NCBI GenBank assembly: GCA_903917735.1
Contig: CAIXBR010000117.1
Location: 1 to 64,000, forward strand
Length of the DNA stretch: 64,000 nucleotides
Direction of reading: 5' to 3'
Source of the DNA: an uncultured Elusimicrobia bacterium
Lineage (GTDB): Bacteria; Elusimicrobiota; Elusimicrobia; Elusimicrobiales; UBA9959
The position numbers and the translations under genes were made by a program. Shown here piece by piece: positions 57,307 through 64,000 of this stretch. How positions within the stretch are numbered: the first letter of the stretch is position 1; each line of letters opens with the position of its first letter. A model generated the notes under the pieces. It was not told the DNA's origin. It made no database searches and worked only from the letters and a program-made list of their open reading frames with translations.

Positions 57307-59361
57307 ATGAACAGACTTTCATTCCTGCTTACCCTGCTGCTGGCCGCCGCTCCCGCCCGGGCTGACATCGTCTACCTGAACAAGGGCGACGAGATAAACG
57401 GCGCCGTAACCGCCATGGACGCCGCCAACGTCACAATAAACGCCGCCGGCAAGGAGCAGTCCTACCCCCGCGCCGACGTGATGAAGATCCAGTTCGTGAA
57501 GGAATACAACTCCGGAGCCGCCGAGCCCCAGAAGGACCCGGAGATAACGGGCCTGCTGGCCGCCCCGCCCAACCCGGCGTCCTATCCCAACGACGGCTAC
57601 CTCACCTGGCTTAACGACGTGAATATAGTGATAAACGCCGACAAGAGCTGGACGGTGACCCGCCGCGGAATACGCGTGATACTGCGCGAGAGGGGAAAAA
57701 GCCCGGCCGCCTACCTGTCGCACAACTACCTGCCGGGGATACAGACGGCTGACATAGACTACGCCTATTCCCTTACGGACTCCACCGTAAGCTATCTAAA
57801 CGACATCTCGCTGATGGAAGGCTCTCCGTACATGGGCTACCCGTCGTACGACAAGCTGAAGCTGGTCAAGTACGCCATCCCCAACGTCCAGGTGGCCTCG
57901 GTGCTGGGCTACCAGTCGCACTCTTACACCGCCTACGCCTCCACCTACCCGTTCTTCACCGACATGGCGTTCCGCTTTTATGAGCCGGTGAAGACCGCGC
58001 GCCTTACCGTAACCGTACCGGACTCCCTGAGGCTGTCCTATACCGAGTTCAACCTGCCCAAAGGCCTGGTGTTCTCCAAAACGGCCAAAGACGGGAAGTC
58101 CGTCTATATCTGGGAGGCCTCGGACCTGCCTTCCTACCGCCGCGAGTCGGACAGCCCGCCCTTCATGCGCTACACGCCGCACGTGGCGCTGTCCCTGGAC
58201 GGTTCCTGGGAGGACCTGCGCGCGGCACTGGCCCCGCTGCTGAAGGAACGCGTTGTTATCACCCCCGCGATGAAGAACAAAGCAGACGAGCTGACCGCTG
58301 GAAAGACTTCGGACCTGGAAAAGGCAGAAGCGCTCTATAACTGGACCGCCAAAGAAATAAAGTACCAGTCGGTGGACCTGGACGATTACTCCTACCTGCC
58401 CAAGCCCGCTGACGAAACCTTCAGCAACAAAGGCGGCAACGCGCTGGACAAACCTTTCCTGCTTTATGCACTGCTTCAGGCGGCGGGCTTTAATCCCGAA
58501 TTCGCCTATGCGCGCGGCAAGTCCGCGCCTTTGGCCGAGAACCTGGCCAACATACGCCAGTTCGACTACGCCGAATGCCTTGTGAACGCCGGCGGCAAAC
58601 AGCTGGTGCTGGCGCCCCTCGGCGACAAACGGCGCTACACCGAACTCTACTCGCAGCTGCAGGGTGCCAGGGCTTTCAAGGCGCTCGGCACGGGCGGGCC
58701 GCTGTTCACCAACCCGGACCACTCGGCGGACCAGGAGAGTGAGGCTACCACCGCGGACTACGCGCTGGACAAGGACGGCAACCTGTCTGGTTCATACACC
58801 AGCCGCCCGACGGGTGAGAAGCAGGCCTCTATGCGCGGCTACAAGGACTACAAGAAAGAAGACTTGGACCGGGATATGGAGAAGTTCGTGCATTCCATAC
58901 ACCCCCAGGCCAGGCTAAAGGGATATAAACTGGAGAACCTCTCCGACCTTTCAAAGGACCTGGAGTTCAGCATCTCCCTGGAAGCCGCCGGCTACGCCAT
59001 GAAGGCCGGAAAATACATGATACTTAAGGTGCCCGGTCTGGACTATTCCGCGGCGGACGCGGCGCAGACCGAGCGGGAACTGCCGCTGTTCTGGTACGCG
59101 CGCGATCTGAACACCCGCACCCTGAAGCTCAGGCTTCCGCAAGGCTACAAGCTGTACCACGCGCCCAGGAACGTGGATATACAACAGGCCGGACAGAGCT
59201 ACAAGGCCGCGTTCAATGCCTCGCCGGGCCTGCTCACGTTCACGGAGGAGTTCAGGCTGGACAACACCTGGGTGGATCCCCCGGACTACCCCAAGTACAA
59301 GGCTTTGAAGGAAGCCATGGCGCAGTTCTCCGAGAACTGGATAGTGCTGGAAAAGAAGTAA
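57307..59361 (+). CDS. Paralogous DUF3857 protein with degenerate transglutaminase triad
   Basis: A 684-residue exported paralogue of the preceding protein with the same layout: signal peptide (MNRLSFLLTLLLAAAPARA), N-terminal IVYLNKGDEINGAVTAMDAANVTI segment, DUF3857 domain and transglutaminase-like fold. Aligning GNALDKPFLLYALLQAAGF, FDYAECLV and QLVLAPLGDKRRY with the first protein places A379, Y421 and A436 where Cys, His and Asp should be. All three catalytic residues are lost although the fold and length are kept, so it is probably a binding pseudoenzyme. Starts one base after its partner and ends at a terminator. Confidence 0.82.
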   Translation: MNRLSFLLTLLLAAAPARADIVYLNKGDEINGAVTAMDAANVTINAAGKEQSYPRADVMKIQFVKEYNSGAAEPQKDPEITGLLAAPPNPASYPNDGYLTWLNDVNIVINADKSWTVTRRGIRVILRERGKSPAAYLSHNYLPGIQTADIDYAYSLTDSTVSYLNDISLMEGSPYMGYPSYDKLKLVKYAIPNVQVASVLGYQSHSYTAYASTYPFFTDMAFRFYEPVKTARLTVTVPDSLRLSYTEFNLPKGLVFSKTAKDGKSVYIWEASDLPSYRRESDSPPFMRYTPHVALSLDGSWEDLRAALAPLLKERVVITPAMKNKADELTAGKTSDLEKAEALYNWTAKEIKYQSVDLDDYSYLPKPADETFSNKGGNALDKPFLLYALLQAAGFNPEFAYARGKSAPLAENLANIRQFDYAECLVNAGGKQLVLAPLGDKRRYTELYSQLQGARAFKALGTGGPLFTNPDHSADQESEATTADYALDKDGNLSGSYTSRPTGEKQASMRGYKDYKKEDLDRDMEKFVHSIHPQARLKGYKLENLSDLSKDLEFSISLEAAGYAMKAGKYMILKVPGLDYSAADAAQTERELPLFWYARDLNTRTLKLRLPQGYKLYHAPRNVDIQQAGQSYKAAFNASPGLLTFTEEFRLDNTWVDPPDYPKYKALKEAMAQFSENWIVLEKK

Positions 59362-59381
59362 GCCTCCCGGCATAAATTAAG

Positions 59382-59411
59382 GGCGGGGCCGCGCGGTCCC
59401 GCCTTTTTTTA
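59382..59411 (+). terminator. Rho-independent terminator before murE
   Basis: GGCGGGGCC (59382-59390) and GGTCCCGCC (59395-59403) form a 9-base stem (one G-U pair) with a GCGC loop, then seven T residues. It separates the ftsI/DUF3857 part from murE-murF. Confidence 0.8.
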
Positions 59412-59440
59412 TTTATCAATGCCCGCAAATTTTCTATTAT
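59412..59440 (+). promoter_or_regulatory. Candidate promoter of murE, possibly leaderless
   Basis: TTTATC (59412-59417), 17-base spacer, TATTAT (59435-59440). Only six bases separate the -10 box from the murE ATG and no ribosome-binding site is seen, so the transcript may start on the initiation codon. The -35 match is weak. Confidence 0.45.
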
Positions 59441-59446
59441 TTACTA

Positions 59447-60961
59447 ATGAAACTTTCATTCGTGCTTAACAACTCCGGCATACGGCCCGAATCCGCCGAC
59501 CCCGATATAACTTCCATAACCAACGATTCCCGGACCGCCGCGGCCGGGGCGCTGTTCTTCGCCATGCCGGGCGCCAAGACCGACGGAAGCCTTTTCATAC
59601 GCCAGGCGCTGGAGAAAGGCGCCGCCGCGGTCATCTCGGCCGACGAGCCCCCGGCGCAGCTGCGCGCGCAGTTCCCTGCGGCGGTCTTCCTAGCCGCCCC
59701 GGACCTGCAGAGGGCTCTTTCCAGTACGGCTTCCAACTTCTACGGCTCTCCGTCGAAAAGACTGAAAGTTTTCGGCCTGACCGGCACCAAGGGGAAAACC
59801 ACCACGGCCTATTTGCTGGAAAGCATCCTGCTGCATAGCGGGGCCCGCCCCGGTGTGATCGGCACCATAGACTACCGCGTGGACGGCCGCGTGCTTTCCG
59901 CCGCCGCCAATACAACCCCTTTCGCGCACACGCTGCAGGAGCTGCTCTCGAAGATGGTGGCGGCGGACGCGCTGACCGCCGTGGTGGAGGTCTCGTCCCA
60001 CGCGCTGGCGCTGGGACGCGTGGAGGACGTGGAGTTCGACGTGGCCGCCTTCACCAACCTGCAGCGCGACCACCTGGATTTCCACAAGGACAGGGAGAGC
60101 TATTTCCTGGCCAAAGCCCGGCTTTTCGACCTGCTGGCCAGGTCCTCCAAGAAGGACAAATGCGCCGTGATAAACACGGACGACGAGCGCGCCGCCGCCC
60201 TGCTGAAGCAGGTGAAGAGTAAAGTCCGCGCGCTTACCTTCGGCATAGACAAGTCCGCGGACTTCAGGGCCGGGGATGTGGTAGTGCTGGAGAACATGAC
60301 CCGCTTCACGCTGAAAACCGGCTCGAAAGCGATCCCCGTGAAGCTTAACCTGCTGGGACGGCATAACATCTACAACGCGCTTGCGGCCATAGCCTCCGCC
60401 GCGGCGGGGGGCATCTCCGTGCGCGCCGCTGTGGACGGGGTGGAAGCCCTGGCCAACGTGCCGGGCCGCCTGGAGCGGGTGAACCTTGGGCAGGACTTCA
60501 CCGTTTTTGTGGATTACGCCCACACAGACGCCGCGCTGGAGAACGTGCTTTCCAATTTAAAACTTATGCCGCACGCAAGGATAATAACCGTATTCGGCTG
60601 CGGAGGGGACAGGGACCGCACCAAGCGCGCCCCGATGGGGAATGTTTCCTGCTCCCTGAGCGACCTGGCCATAGTCACCAGCGACAATCCCCGCACCGAG
60701 AACCCGGCGCAGATCTTCGCCGACATAGAACTGGGGATAAAGGGCAAGTTCAGCAATTATGAGGTAATACCCGACCGCGGCGCGGCGATAAAAAAAGCCG
60801 TGGAGCAGGCCGCGAAAGGGGATATAATACTCATAGCCGGCAAGGGGCACGAGACTTACCAGATACTTAAGGACCGTACCATACATTTCAGCGACGTGGA
60901 AGCCGCGGCGCAAGCCATAAAGGGGAAGGGCGCGGGGAAAAGCCCGCGGGGGAACACATGA
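59447..60961 (+). CDS. murE: UDP-MurNAc-tripeptide synthetase MurE (meso-DAP type)
   Basis: Adds the third stem amino acid to UDP-MurNAc-L-Ala-D-Glu. ATP motif GTKGKTTT (113-120), VEVSSHALALGRV, HNIYNALAAIA, and SDNPRTENPAQI near the C-terminus; the DNPR sequence is the recognised signature for meso-diaminopimelate rather than lysine. 504 residues. Its stop overlaps the murF start as ATGA. Unlike typical clusters it has its own promoter region after a terminator. Confidence 0.95.
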   Translation: MKLSFVLNNSGIRPESADPDITSITNDSRTAAAGALFFAMPGAKTDGSLFIRQALEKGAAAVISADEPPAQLRAQFPAAVFLAAPDLQRALSSTASNFYGSPSKRLKVFGLTGTKGKTTTAYLLESILLHSGARPGVIGTIDYRVDGRVLSAAANTTPFAHTLQELLSKMVAADALTAVVEVSSHALALGRVEDVEFDVAAFTNLQRDHLDFHKDRESYFLAKARLFDLLARSSKKDKCAVINTDDERAAALLKQVKSKVRALTFGIDKSADFRAGDVVVLENMTRFTLKTGSKAIPVKLNLLGRHNIYNALAAIASAAAGGISVRAAVDGVEALANVPGRLERVNLGQDFTVFVDYAHTDAALENVLSNLKLMPHARIITVFGCGGDRDRTKRAPMGNVSCSLSDLAIVTSDNPRTENPAQIFADIELGIKGKFSNYEVIPDRGAAIKKAVEQAAKGDIILIAGKGHETYQILKDRTIHFSDVEAAAQAIKGKGAGKSPRGNT

Positions 60962-62307
60962 AACTAGAAATCGACCTTGGAACGCTGGCAAAAGCGGTCA
61001 ACGGGAAGCTGGTAAAAGGAAAGCCGGAGACATCGTTCAACTCCTTCGTAACCGACACCCGCAAACTTAAAGCGGGGGATTTTTTCTGGGCGCTGAAGGG
61101 CGTCTCTTACGACGCTCACGCCTTCCTGCCGCACGCTCTACCCTGCATAAGCGGCTGCCTGGCGCGCGGTGACGCCCTGTCCGGCATGTCAGAACTCCCG
61201 GCTTCGGTAGTGGCCGTAAAGGACACGCTGAAAGCCCTGCAGGACCTGGCCGCCTGGCACCGGCGCCGCTTCCGGATACCTCTTGTAGCCATAACCGGCT
61301 CCAACGGAAAGAGCACAACCAAGGAAATGCTGAAGAGCATTTTCTGCGCGGCGGGGGAAACCTGCTCCAACTCCGGGAACCTCAACAACCAGTTCGGCCT
61401 GCCGCTCTCGCTGCTTGAACTGGGCCCATCGCACAAGTTCGGCGTTTTCGAGCTGGGCGCCGCGCACCGCGGGGACATAAAGGAGATCGGCGAAGTGGCC
61501 AGACCCACAGCCGGGATAATCACCAACATCGGCCCCTCGCACCTTGAGCACTTCGGCGACCTGGAGACGGTATACTGCACCAAGACCGAACTGGCCGACT
61601 GCCTGGCACCTGGCGGCGTGCTGGTCTACAACTACGACGACCACCACCTTTCCCGCCTTAACGGCAGGAAATTTCCCAAGCTCACTTTCGGCAGGGACCC
61701 GGAGGCGGACCTGCGGATACTGGAAGGCACAAAGCTGCGCCTGGAATACAAAGGCGACATAATCGAGATAAACCTGCCCCACGCCGGCGGGCATAACTAC
61801 TACAACGCCGCGGCGGCAGCCGGAGCCGCGCTTGTCTCCGGCCTGGATTTCCGCACTATCAAAATGGGCCTGGAGCATTACACCCCGCCGCCCATGCGCC
61901 TGCAGGAACTAACTATAGGCGGAGCCTTGGTTATACTGGACGCCTATAACGCCAACCCGCAGTCCATGGCCTCGGCCCTCAAAGAGATGTCGGATAAACC
62001 GAGACCGCTTTACCTGATGCTGGGCGACATGAAGGAACTTGGGAAACATTCCGAACACTACCACACGGACCTGGGCGCCGCGCTTGCCCACATGGGCGCG
62101 GAAAAGATCTTCCTTGCAGGCCCCGAAATGCAGGCCGCTGCTAACGCCTACCTGAGGGCCGGGGGCAAGCACCTGGCCTACGCCGAGTCCCAGGACGCCT
62201 GGCTCCAGGAAGCCCGCACCCTGATCTCCGCCGGCAAAGGCTCTTTCCTCATCAAAGCCTCCCGCTCCATGAAATTCGAGCGGATAATAGAGGGATTGGG
62301 TTCTTAG
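60958..62307 (+). CDS. murF: UDP-MurNAc-tripeptide:D-Ala-D-Ala ligase MurF
   Basis: Adds D-Ala-D-Ala to complete the UDP-MurNAc-pentapeptide. Mur ligase motifs: ITGSNGKSTTKEMLKSIF, FELGAAHRGDIKEIGEVARPTAGIITNIGPSHLEHFGD, and ILDAYNANPQSMASAL. 449 residues. Followed by a strong hairpin terminator; the remaining mur/fts genes are not in this window. Confidence 0.95.
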   Translation: MKLEIDLGTLAKAVNGKLVKGKPETSFNSFVTDTRKLKAGDFFWALKGVSYDAHAFLPHALPCISGCLARGDALSGMSELPASVVAVKDTLKALQDLAAWHRRRFRIPLVAITGSNGKSTTKEMLKSIFCAAGETCSNSGNLNNQFGLPLSLLELGPSHKFGVFELGAAHRGDIKEIGEVARPTAGIITNIGPSHLEHFGDLETVYCTKTELADCLAPGGVLVYNYDDHHLSRLNGRKFPKLTFGRDPEADLRILEGTKLRLEYKGDIIEINLPHAGGHNYYNAAAAAGAALVSGLDFRTIKMGLEHYTPPPMRLQELTIGGALVILDAYNANPQSMASALKEMSDKPRPLYLMLGDMKELGKHSEHYHTDLGAALAHMGAEKIFLAGPEMQAAANAYLRAGGKHLAYAESQDAWLQEARTLISAGKGSFLIKASRSMKFERIIEGLGS

Positions 62308-62340
62308 CCTGCGCCAACCTGGCACGGGCAAGTGGATTAG

Positions 62341-62371
62341 AACCGCCGGGAAACCGGCGGTTTTGTTGTTT
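62341..62371 (+). terminator. Rho-independent terminator after murF
   Basis: AACCGCCGG, GAAA loop, CCGGCGGTT, then TTGTTGTTT. A perfect 9-base stem closed by a GNRA tetraloop. Confidence 0.85.
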
Positions 62372-62628
62372 GGCGGTCAAGGCCGGCAAAGGCTCCCTCT
62401 ATCTTAAGCTAGAACTAGTAACTGAGCGTATTACTACGTATGGCTGCCAAAGGCGTGGAATAGTAAGATATATATATTTATGAATATCCTACTGGCGAAC
62501 GTGCCCGGCATACATTTAAAGCTATGAAAGATTAACGCCAAAGGAAAAGACTATACTCAGAGGTATTGAGGCCCTTCGCTTTAAAATATGAACAGTTGCA
62601 AGTTGTTAAAATAATCCCTGGAGGAACT
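62372..62628. other. Non-coding gap between murF and the YHS protein gene
   Basis: AT-richer than the rest of the window. A 15-codon frame (MNILLANVPGIHLKL, 62480-62527) looks like the start of a longer protein but stops at once. A TATACT box lies at about 62551-62556 and a TTTAAAATAT run just downstream, either of which could serve the YHS gene. No other gene or RNA is evident. Confidence 0.5.
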
Positions 62629-63126
62629 ATGAATAGAAACCTGTCAGCAGCATGCGCTTTCGCCCTGATCTTCGCCTGTTCCGCGGCTTTTGCCGGAGCA
62701 CCTCCTAATACCGGAGAAAACCCTAATAAGGCAGATAAACCTGTCCGGCAGATCAAGACCGGGGAACTGTATAGCCCAAGTACGGCTACGGTGAAAGAAG
62801 TTGAACCGGTCAAAAAGGTTAAGACGGCAAAAGCGGTCGCGCGCAAGGTGACGAAAGAGGAAGTGGGAAAGGCTGCCGTTTGTCCCGTAACCGGGGAGAA
62901 ATTTAAGGTAACCGCCGAAACGGGTTCAGCTTCCTACAAGGGCAAGATATATTATTTCTGCTGTTCCGCTTGCGACAAGCCCTTCCTGGAAGATCCGGAA
63001 AAGTATGCGGCTAAAAAAAGGCAGGCGGCGCAGGGGAAAATATATGTCTGCCCTATGGGCGACTACCAGGGGAGCAAACCCGGCAAGTGTCCCAAATGCG
63101 GGATGACCCTGATAGAAAAGAAGTGA
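62629..63126 (+). CDS. Secreted YHS / heavy-metal-binding-domain protein
   Basis: A 165-residue exported protein: signal peptide (about 1-22), a basic linker, a YHS-type domain (CPVTGEKFKV...YKGKIYYFCCSACDKPF, with paired cysteines), and a C-terminal heavy-metal-binding module (YVCPMGDYQGSKPGKCPKCGMTLI). Such domains bind copper, silver or other soft metals in efflux systems. ATG at 62629 has GGAGG four bases upstream; the earlier in-frame ATG at 62566 is unlikely. Monocistronic, with a terminator on both sides. Confidence 0.88.
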   Translation: MNRNLSAACAFALIFACSAAFAGAPPNTGENPNKADKPVRQIKTGELYSPSTATVKEVEPVKKVKTAKAVARKVTKEEVGKAAVCPVTGEKFKVTAETGSASYKGKIYYFCCSACDKPFLEDPEKYAAKKRQAAQGKIYVCPMGDYQGSKPGKCPKCGMTLIEKK

Positions 63127-63148
63127 TATCGTAAGCCAACGGGGTCCG

Positions 63149-63178
63149 AACCGCCGGGGAACCGGCGGTTTTTGTTTT
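63149..63178. terminator. Bidirectional terminator between YHS gene and kinase gene
   Basis: AACCGCCGG, GGAA loop, CCGGCGGTT, then TTTGTTTT. Almost identical in stem to the murF terminator at 62341-62371. It lies between convergent genes. Confidence 0.85.
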
Positions 63179-63180
63179 AA

Positions 63181-64000
63181 CTACAGGTTCTTCAGCGCGG
63201 ACCAGAAATCGAGGGCATCGGCGAAACGCTGCGAGGGCTCCGGCTCCAGGGCGCGGCTTATTACCTCGTCCACTCCTACCGGAAAGAAGGGGGCGAGCGC
63301 GGTGGCTTCACGGTAGGTCTTAGACCGCTTCTGCGCCAGAATATCGAAACCGTCGAACGGGCGCACTCCCGTTACCAGTTCATACAGACACACGCCCATG
63401 GCGTAAATATCCGACTCGCGCTTTACTATCCCGGCGTGCTGTTCCGGAGCCATATAAACAGGCGTCCCGGACAGCGTCTGGTGGGTAACGCGCGTCAGGC
63501 CTTCGCGCAATTCGCTGGCCAGGCCGAAATCCATCACCATGGCACGGGCAGCGCCGGCAAGCATGATGTTCGCCGGTTTCAGATCCCTGTGTATCACGTT
63601 ATTTTTATGCGCGTAATGCACCGCATCGCACACTCCGTTAAAGATGTCTTTGCATTCCTTCAGCGGGAGCTGCTTCCTTTCTTTAAGGACCTCTGCCAAT
63701 GTCTTGCCGGCCACGTAATCGAATACCAGGTATATCTCTCCGCCCTGCTCTATCAACCCGTGAATGCCCACGATATTGGGATGTTTCAGTTTCCCGACGA
63801 TCTCGGCCTCTTTCCTGAAACGGCCGTATTCCTCCGGGTATTCCTTTAAATAGGCGTGCATGCGCTTCACAGCCACCTGTCTGGCATCCTTCCGGTCCCA
63901 GGCCTCGTAGACCACGCCCATGGCGCCTTCGCCGAGGCCTCCGCGCAGCTCGTACCGGCCGTCAAGCACCGTTCCGGAAACGGAAACGCCGGTTTTAAGC
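63181..64000 (-). CDS. Ser/Thr protein kinase domain (PknB-like), 5' end outside window
   Basis: A Hanks-type kinase domain: glycine loop LGEGAMGVVYEA, lysine in VAVKRM, HRDLKPANIML, MDFGLA, GTPVYMAPEQ and SDIYAMGVCLYELVTG, ending soon after the last kinase helices. A GTG at 63969 could start a 262-residue domain-only protein, but the frame is open to the window edge and the preceding residues (LKTGVSVSGTV) read like a linker, so the kinase probably forms the C-terminal end of a longer protein. No membrane segment follows the kinase domain. Confidence 0.88.
   Translation of the reverse strand, partial: LKTGVSVSGTVLDGRYELRGGLGEGAMGVVYEAWDRKDARQVAVKRMHAYLKEYPEEYGRFRKEAEIVGKLKHPNIVGIHGLIEQGGEIYLVFDYVAGKTLAEVLKERKQLPLKECKDIFNGVCDAVHYAHKNNVIHRDLKPANIMLAGAARAMVMDFGLASELREGLTRVTHQTLSGTPVYMAPEQHAGIVKRESDIYAMGVCLYELVTGVRPFDGFDILAQKRSKTYREATALAPFFPVGVDEVISRALEPEPSQRFADALDFWSALKNL

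Noticed and set aside
62480-62527. 15-codon frame MNILLANVPGIHLKL
   Set aside because: Resembles the start of a B12-binding/radical SAM protein but stops at once, with no continuation in other frames that I could see; too short to claim as a remnant.

Overview
The window is a G+C-rich bacterial chromosome segment. It is almost entirely coding and carries mostly housekeeping genes in long co-directional operons. An outer membrane is implied by two beta-barrel proteins (DUF3570 and an Omp85/D15-type barrel), GmhA (heptose for LPS core), RseP and a periplasmic TlpA/CcdA thiol system. MurE has the DNPR motif of meso-diaminopimelate-adding enzymes. Isoprenoids come from the MEP pathway (dxr, ispG). 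Both glycyl-tRNA synthetase types are present. The overall look is that of a deep-branching Gram-negative lineage; Elusimicrobiota would fit, but this is an impression from gene content and style and cannot be proven from the sequence alone. I saw no rRNA, tRNA, CRISPR array, transposase or prophage gene.

Layout. 162-7427 (minus): rimP-nusA-infB-rbfA-nrnA-truB-ribF, the classical translation/transcription-factor operon, preceded by an intrinsic-terminator-like hairpin that looks like an attenuator. 7722-17974 (minus): the main accessory island, a catabolic operon of a cyclase-family hydrolase, a three-subunit molybdenum hydroxylase with two small lipoprotein genes inserted between its subunits, an omega-amidase-like carbon-nitrogen hydrolase, and the DUF2877/FdrA/DUF1116 trio related to oxamate carbamoyltransferase. 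18131-28920 (minus): rpsB-tsf-pyrH-gmhA-frr-uppS-cdsA-dxr-rseP-ispG-proS, ending in a frameshifted PAS gene. 29070-32543 (minus): DUF4266-DUF3570-ApbE-CcdA-TlpA, a compact overlapping envelope redox/flavinylation cluster with a small lipoprotein ending in GGGCGCN. 32671-35776 (plus): nadE and an outer-membrane barrel.

35844-39639 (minus): recO-glyQ-glyS (tetrameric GlyRS). 39726-41117 (plus): a complete single-chain GlyRS. 41225-49415 (plus): rpmH-rnpA-yidD-yidC-jag-mnmE-(membrane protein)-mnmG-rsmG, an origin-associated gene set but without dnaA. 49435-51158: a membrane protein and a membrane-anchored gluzincin peptidase. 51285-62307 (plus): a division/cell-wall cluster (mraZ-rsmH-small ORF-ftsL-ftsI, then two tandem DUF3857/transglutaminase-like secreted proteins, then murE-murF), headed by a textbook promoter and a five-copy 10-bp-periodic MraZ operator. 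62629-63126: a secreted YHS/heavy-metal-binding protein. 63181-64000 (minus): the C-terminal part of a Ser/Thr protein kinase running off the window.

Regulatory and structural points include intergenic elements with long terminal inverted repeats (four sites, some related in sequence), one of which overlaps the glyS start codon, probable leaderless transcripts for rpmH and murE, and a terminator-like hairpin between rpsB and tsf. The best candidates for undescribed biology are the Mo-hydroxylase/FdrA catabolic operon, the DUF4266 cluster with its aberrant ApbE, the catalytically dead transglutaminase paralogue in the division cluster, and the coexisting GlyRS systems.
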